A program made the translations under genes and the position numbers. From contig NZ_JNLX01000182.1 in the NCBI RefSeq assembly GCF_000715495.1, forward strand, positions 1 to 64,000: 64,000 nt of DNA, read 5' to 3'. This document shows positions 59,995 through 64,000 of the stretch, in pieces. This DNA is from Hymenobacter sp. IS2118. Its GTDB lineage: Bacteria; Bacteroidota; Bacteroidia; Cytophagales; Hymenobacteraceae. Below the pieces are notes generated by a model, which made no database searches, was not told where the DNA came from, and saw only the letters and a list, made by a program, of their open reading frames with translations. How positions within the stretch are numbered: the stretch's first letter is position 1; each line of letters opens with the position of its first letter.

Positions 59995-60675
59995 ATGTCC
60001 GAAAACATTATTGAGCTGCGCGATGCCACTATTATGCAGGAGCAGCAAGCAGTATTGCAGGGGGTGACGTTTTCGCTCGAAAAAAGTGCTTTCGTGTACC
60101 TGGTGGGCCGCACCGGCGCGGGCAAATCGTCGCTGTTGAAAACGCTGTACGCCGACTTGCCTTTGCAAAGCGGCATGGGCACCGTGGCCGGCTTTCCATT
60201 ATCGAAATTACCAGCCAGCAAGGTCCCGTATCTGCGCCGCCGTTTGGGCATTGTTTTTCAGGATTTTCAACTCCTCTCCGACCGGTCGGTAGCTGAAAAC
60301 CTGATGTTCGTGCTCAACGCCACTGGCTGGAAGGGCAAGGCTAAAAAACAGCAGCGCATCAGCGACGTACTGACGCAAGTAGGCCTCAATGGGGCCGCCA
60401 ACCGCATGCCGCACCGCCTTTCGGGCGGTGAGCAGCAGCGCGTGGTTATCGCCCGGGCCATGCTCAACGAACCCGTGCTGCTGCTCGCCGACGAGCCCAC
60501 CGGCAACCTCGACCCGGACGTATCGGCCAGCATTATGCAGCTGTTCGGCGAAATAAATAACTCCGGTACCGCTATTTTAATGGCGACGCACAATTTTCAA
60601 TTAATTGAAAAATATCCGCATCGGGTACTCACCTGTAAGGATGGAGAATTACTGGATTCGGCAAGGCCGCGCTAA
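59995..60675 (+). CDS. ftsE: Cell division ATP-binding protein FtsE
   Basis: ABC ATPase of 226 aa that pairs with FtsX to control peptidoglycan hydrolases at the septum. Walker A is GRTGAGKSS (38-46), the signature LSGGEQQRVVIARAML is near 139-154 and Walker B LLADEPTGNLDP follows. FQDFQLLSDRSVAENL is the FtsE-type Q-loop region. The start is the ATG at 59995; an in-frame GTG lies at 59962. ftsX is not adjacent, the next gene being a glycosyltransferase, as is common in Bacteroidota. Confidence 0.88.
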   Translation: MSENIIELRDATIMQEQQAVLQGVTFSLEKSAFVYLVGRTGAGKSSLLKTLYADLPLQSGMGTVAGFPLSKLPASKVPYLRRRLGIVFQDFQLLSDRSVAENLMFVLNATGWKGKAKKQQRISDVLTQVGLNGAANRMPHRLSGGEQQRVVIARAMLNEPVLLLADEPTGNLDPDVSASIMQLFGEINNSGTAILMATHNFQLIEKYPHRVLTCKDGELLDSARPR

Positions 60676-60741
60676 TACTTCCGCAAACCGGCGGTTATTA
60701 ATTATGGAGTACGCGCTGTTGAATGTTGTTACGCAGCCAAT

Positions 60742-61632
60742 ATGACGTCGGGGCTTTCAATATTAATTCCGGTATTTAACTGGGACGTCAACGCATTGGT
60801 GGAAGCACTACTGGTGCAACAAGCCGACTGGCCGGGGCCGGTTGAAATTATACTTCTTGATGACGGCTCTCGGGAAAAATTCCGAATACTGAACCGGGCA
60901 CTGGCTGGCCGGCTTGGGGTTCTATATCAGGAATTGCCACACAATATTGGCCGGGCGGCCATTCGTAACCGGCTGGCGGCGGCGGCGCGGCACGAGTGGC
61001 TGCTGCTGCTGGACAATGACAGCTTACTACCTGACAACCAGTTCATAATTCGCTACGCGGCGGCACGGCATCGCGCCCCGGTGCTGATTGGCGGAACCAG
61101 CTACGCTCCGGCCCCGCCTGCCGAGGCCGCGCTATACCTGCGTTGGCTGTATGGGCGGGAACGGGAGGCGCGAGCCGCGGCAGTGCGCCAACGTGCGCCG
61201 CACGCCCAACTAACCATCAACAACGCGCTGCTGCATGCCAACGTGCTGGCCCGGTTTCCGCTGGATGAGCAACTAGCGGGCTACGGACACGAAGACACGC
61301 GTTTTGGGCAGGCCCTGGCACAGGCACAAATCCCGATAATTCACCTCGATAACCCGGTTTTGCACGCCGGATTGGAGCCGGCGGCCGAGTTTCTGCACAA
61401 GAGTGAGCAGGCCGTTCATACCCTGGTGCAGCTATTTCGCACCGACCAATTGGGCGATGAATCGCGCCTGACACAGACCGTTCGGCGCCTGCAGCGCTTA
61501 GGGCTGGTGCCCGCTACTCGCCTGGCCCTCAATTTTCTCGCGCCGGTGCTGCAGCGAAATTTGCTTTCCCGGCGGCCCGGCCTGCGTCAGTTTGATTTGC
61601 TGAAGCTGCACTGGTTCTTGACCCGGCTTTAA
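60742..61632 (+). CDS. Family 2 glycosyltransferase with a C-terminal ED motif
   Basis: GT-A glycosyltransferase of 296 aa. LSILIPVFNWDVNALVEAL opens the nucleotide-binding half; the DXD-type metal motif is LLDNDSLL near 92-99. A downstream GYGHEDTRFGQAL (near 174-186) resembles the acceptor-site motif of galactosyltransferase-type (GT7C) regions. It follows ftsE by 66 bases on the same strand. Acceptor and donor are unknown; it may join cell-envelope glycan synthesis. Confidence 0.84.
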   Translation: MTSGLSILIPVFNWDVNALVEALLVQQADWPGPVEIILLDDGSREKFRILNRALAGRLGVLYQELPHNIGRAAIRNRLAAAARHEWLLLLDNDSLLPDNQFIIRYAAARHRAPVLIGGTSYAPAPPAEAALYLRWLYGREREARAAAVRQRAPHAQLTINNALLHANVLARFPLDEQLAGYGHEDTRFGQALAQAQIPIIHLDNPVLHAGLEPAAEFLHKSEQAVHTLVQLFRTDQLGDESRLTQTVRRLQRLGLVPATRLALNFLAPVLQRNLLSRRPGLRQFDLLKLHWFLTRL

Positions 61633-61704
61633 TTATTACGTAGCGGTACTACCTCGTAGCGGAAACGGGCCAATACTCGGTTTACGAAATGGTTTAACGC
61701 AGAA

Positions 61705-61740
61705 AAGCCGGCTCCCGGCACGAGGCCCGGAAACCGGCTT
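61705..61740 (-). terminator. Terminator of the LEA-like lipoprotein gene
   Basis: A stem AAGCCGG (61705-61711) with CCGGCTT (61734-61740) and inner CCGG pairs, followed on the minus strand by TTTTC. It lies 25 bases past the gene's stop. Confidence 0.7.
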
Positions 61741-61764
61741 GTCAATGCTCCTAATTCCGAAGAA

Positions 61765-62649
61765 TTAGTTGTTCTTGTCGTCTTTGCCGTCGAACACGTC
61801 CTTCACGGCGCCGCCAACTTTCTTGCCGGCCTGCTTCACGTCGGAAGCGGTGTTCTTACTGGCTTCCTTCACGTCGGAAGCGGTGTTGCTCACAGCCTGA
61901 CCTACTTTATTGCGCTCGTCAGCCGTTTCGGCTTTCACTTCCTGAGCCTCGCCGCTGATGGCGTTGCCAGCCTGCGCTGCACGGCCCTGGGTTTTATCCC
62001 ACGACTTAAACGCGGCATACTTCAGCTTTTCTTTTTGAATTTCAGCTAAGTCATTAACGGGAATATCACCTTTGACTTTGTCATAAGCTTCATCCAGCGC
62101 ACGCCATTCGGCGTTGATGTTGCGCCAGTCGTCGAGGTCGTAACGCTCCTCGTTCTGCTTTATGTCGCGGGTAAACGCCTCGTAGGTAGCTCGGGCGTTG
62201 GCGGCCGTCAACTGGCCTGCAGGCTGCGTGGGCTTGTAGTACATGCCCACTTTCATAGGCATGTTGTCACCAGCGGCGTTTGCGCGGTTGGCCCAGTTGC
62301 TTTCGCGCTGGGAAACGGCAGTGGTGTACCGGGTGCGAAGCTTCTCAATTTCCTGGCGGCGGTTATCGTCGTACTCGGCCGTGTAGCCATCTACGGCTGC
62401 TATTTTGGTGTCGTAATCGGTCTTGAGCTGAGCGGTTTCACGTTCGTAATCGGCTTCCAGACCGTTGGCAACGGAGGCAGCACTAGCCTCGGTTTGCGAA
62501 ACGAAGTCGTTAAAATCGTTATAGGCCTGGTCGCGTTCTACCACTACCTCTTTTTGGTCAGCTGTTGTGCAGCTGGTTTGGGTGAAAGCGCCACCGCCCA
62601 ATAAGAGCATGACGGCCAAGGTGTGGAGGGTGAATTGTTTTCTAAGCAT
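61765..62649 (-). CDS. Lipoprotein with LEA-like 11-residue repeats
   Basis: A 294-aa predicted lipoprotein with lipobox-like FTQTSC near residue 27. The mature part is strongly helical and charged, with coiled-coil-like stretches (DYERETAQLKTDYDTKIAAV region). The C-terminal 60 residues repeat an 11-residue unit: NTASDVKEASK, then NTASDVKQAGK, then KVGGAVKDVFD. This 11-mer periodicity is the hallmark of group 3 LEA proteins, which protect against drying or freezing. No enzyme motif is seen. It is isolated, with its own terminator. Confidence 0.75.
   Translation of the reverse strand: MLRKQFTLHTLAVMLLLGGGAFTQTSCTTADQKEVVVERDQAYNDFNDFVSQTEASAASVANGLEADYERETAQLKTDYDTKIAAVDGYTAEYDDNRRQEIEKLRTRYTTAVSQRESNWANRANAAGDNMPMKVGMYYKPTQPAGQLTAANARATYEAFTRDIKQNEERYDLDDWRNINAEWRALDEAYDKVKGDIPVNDLAEIQKEKLKYAAFKSWDKTQGRAAQAGNAISGEAQEVKAETADERNKVGQAVSNTASDVKEASKNTASDVKQAGKKVGGAVKDVFDGKDDKNN
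61834..61887 (-). repeat. Direct repeat encoding the 11-residue unit
   Basis: A 21-base sequence (TTCACGTCGGAAGCGGTGTT on the plus strand, plus the C before it) occurs at 61834-61854 and again at 61867-61887. The start-to-start distance is 33 bases, which equals 11 codons. The two copies are identical at DNA level, which points to recent duplication. Confidence 0.9.
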
Positions 62650-62879
62650 AACGCAGAGGTTTATCGGAAGTATTGAACAGAAAGTATCTAAAGGCGCACT
62701 TATTTAATTGTAAGGCGGCTTGCTGCGTCCTTTAACGCAGGGCGGCAAGCACGGGTTGTCTGGCGCCACGGGACGAAACGAGCCGGGCGTCCGTCCCAAG
62801 CGCTTCGATGGCCACCGCAATGGAGCCAGTACCGGCGGGCTTCTATCTTTGGGCGCTGCCTCGCTTAAGCCTTTTCAAC

Positions 62880-64000
62880 GTGTCCATTCTGCCCGCGCCT
62901 TCCACTCCTATTTACCTGCTGGACCTGCGCGCCGAACACGCCCTGATTCAGGCAGAACTCGACGAGGCAGTGCAGCAAACCCTTGCCGACGCGGCGTTTA
63001 TTCAGGGGCCGGCCGTGGGGCTGTTTGCGGCCGAGCTGGGTGCTCATTTGGGCGGGACCCACGTTATTCCCTGCGCCAACGGCACCGACGCCCTTACCCT
63101 AGCGCTGATGAGCCTGGATTTGCCCGCCGGAGCCGAGGTTATCGTGCCGGCCTTCACCTACGTGGCAACGCTGGAAGCGGCGGCGCTACTGGGCCTGCGG
63201 CCCGTGCTGGTCGATGTTTGCCCCGATACCTTCAACATTGACCCGGCTGCCGTAGAAGCCGCTCTCACACCGCACACCGGGGCCATCATCGCCGTGCATC
63301 TGTTTGGGCAATGCGCCGATTTAGAGGCTTTGCGCCGGATTTCTACGCGGCATGGGGTAGCGCTAATTGAGGACAACGCCCAAGCCATAGGTGCCACATT
63401 TCGGTTTTCGGATGGTGAGGTTGCCTTTGGCGGCACCGTGGGCGAAATTGGCACCACCTCGTTTTTCCCCTCCAAAAACCTGGGCGCCCTGGGCGACGGC
63501 GGCGCCCTGCTTGCCCATGACCCGGCCCGCGCCGCCCTGCTCCGCCAACTGGCCAACCACGGCCAAAGCCAGAAGTACCACCACCAGTTCATCGGCCTCA
63601 ATTCCCGTCTCGACACCCTGCAGGCCGCTTTCTTGCGGGTGAAGCTACGGCACCTGCCCGCCGCCACGGCCGCCCGCCAGGCCGTAGCCGCCCGCTACGA
63701 CGCCGCGCTGGCGGCCTTGCCCGGCATTGCCATTCCGGCCCGCGACCCGCGCAGCACACACGTTTTTCATCAGTACACCATCATGGTGAACGATACCGGC
63801 CGGCGCGACGACTTGCAGCATTTCCTGCACCGCTGCGGCGTGCCCACCATGATTTACTATCCGCTGCCGGTGCACGCGCAAGCCGCCTATGCCTACCTGG
63901 GCTACCAGCCGGGGCAGTTTCCGGTGGCCGAGCAGCTGTGCACGTCGGTTCTGTCGCTGCCGATTCATCCGCTGCTGACGCCGGAGCAGCAGGATTACAT
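62880..64000 (+). CDS. DegT/DnrJ/EryC1-family sugar aminotransferase, end outside the window
   Basis: PLP-dependent aminotransferase for nucleotide-sugars, at least 373 residues, still open at the last base. From a GTG at 62880 (MSILPAPSTPIYLLDLRAEH); an ATG at 62820 in the same frame is an alternative. Cofactor motifs: PCANGTDALTLAL near 61-73, LIEDNAQAIG with the pyridine-binding Asp, and the PLP lysine in SFFPSKNLGALGDGG near residue 200. The C-terminal MIYYPLPVHAQAAY region is typical of the WecE/FdtB-like branch. It probably belongs to another sugar-modification set beyond the window. Confidence 0.9.
   Translation, partial: MSILPAPSTPIYLLDLRAEHALIQAELDEAVQQTLADAAFIQGPAVGLFAAELGAHLGGTHVIPCANGTDALTLALMSLDLPAGAEVIVPAFTYVATLEAAALLGLRPVLVDVCPDTFNIDPAAVEAALTPHTGAIIAVHLFGQCADLEALRRISTRHGVALIEDNAQAIGATFRFSDGEVAFGGTVGEIGTTSFFPSKNLGALGDGGALLAHDPARAALLRQLANHGQSQKYHHQFIGLNSRLDTLQAAFLRVKLRHLPAATAARQAVAARYDAALAALPGIAIPARDPRSTHVFHQYTIMVNDTGRRDDLQHFLHRCGVPTMIYYPLPVHAQAAYAYLGYQPGQFPVAEQLCTSVLSLPIHPLLTPEQQDY

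Noticed and set aside
62720..63241. A 173-codon frame at the start of the DegT gene
   Set aside because: The frame +1 to it gives a full aminotransferase with PLP motifs; this one is Arg/Gly-rich.

Overview
The window reads as a GC-rich chromosomal segment from a Bacteroidota bacterium of the Hymenobacter type (order Cytophagales). The pointers are: gliding-motility genes gldA, gldF, gldG and gldC; a secreted protein with a type IX secretion C-terminal sorting domain; promoters of the Bacteroidota form TAnnTTTG; weak or absent Shine-Dalgarno sequences; and many intergenic palindromes. The genus is an inference from gene content, not from a marker-gene comparison.

Layout. 1-1.1 kb: IS4-family transposase cut by the window edge. 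1.3-2.9 kb: Tat-exported molybdopterin oxidoreductase with its cytochrome b partner. 3.2-5.1 kb: four-repeat CHRD protein with a T9SS signal. 5.6-7.0 kb: ffh, whose RNA partner (4.5S/SRP RNA) lies at 58.7 kb. 7.2-10.9 kb: a glycosyltransferase and an MBOAT/SGNH acylation pair. 11.2-26.9 kb: a large surface-glycan cluster built on pseudaminic-acid-type nonulosonate synthesis. It holds pseB, pseC, a pseF-like cytidylyltransferase, a pseH-like acetyltransferase, pseI, three methyltransferases, an epimerase/ATP-grasp fusion, a HAD phosphatase, a GT-B-like transferase, a polysaccharide deacetylase and a Wzx-type flippase. No PseG is recognisable.

27-38 kb: arsM, a TPR protein, etfB-etfA, a bifunctional-nuclease/UVR protein, a DinB/YfiT enzyme, a LacI regulator, a cupin, mlaE-mlaF, two short-chain dehydrogenases and a GIN-domain lipoprotein. 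38-44.4 kb: the gliding ABC transporter gldA-gldF-gldG, interrupted by a lower-GC small gene, then a RelE/ParE toxin-antitoxin pair, dnaN and gldC. 44.4-62.6 kb: housekeeping and envelope genes, including dcd, hemL, a TPR/periplasmic-binding protein, a DUF1361 protein, an M1 peptidase with a long beta-rich C-terminus, dgt, guaA, the SRP RNA, a transaldolase-like aldolase, ftsE, a family 2 glycosyltransferase and an LEA-like lipoprotein. The window ends inside a DegT-family sugar aminotransferase.

Two things stand out beyond the genes. First, nearly every longer intergenic gap carries a long inverted repeat from one of about ten sequence families, some overlapping start codons. Second, several TAnnTTTG boxes sit only 4-6 bases from the start codon, which suggests leaderless transcripts.
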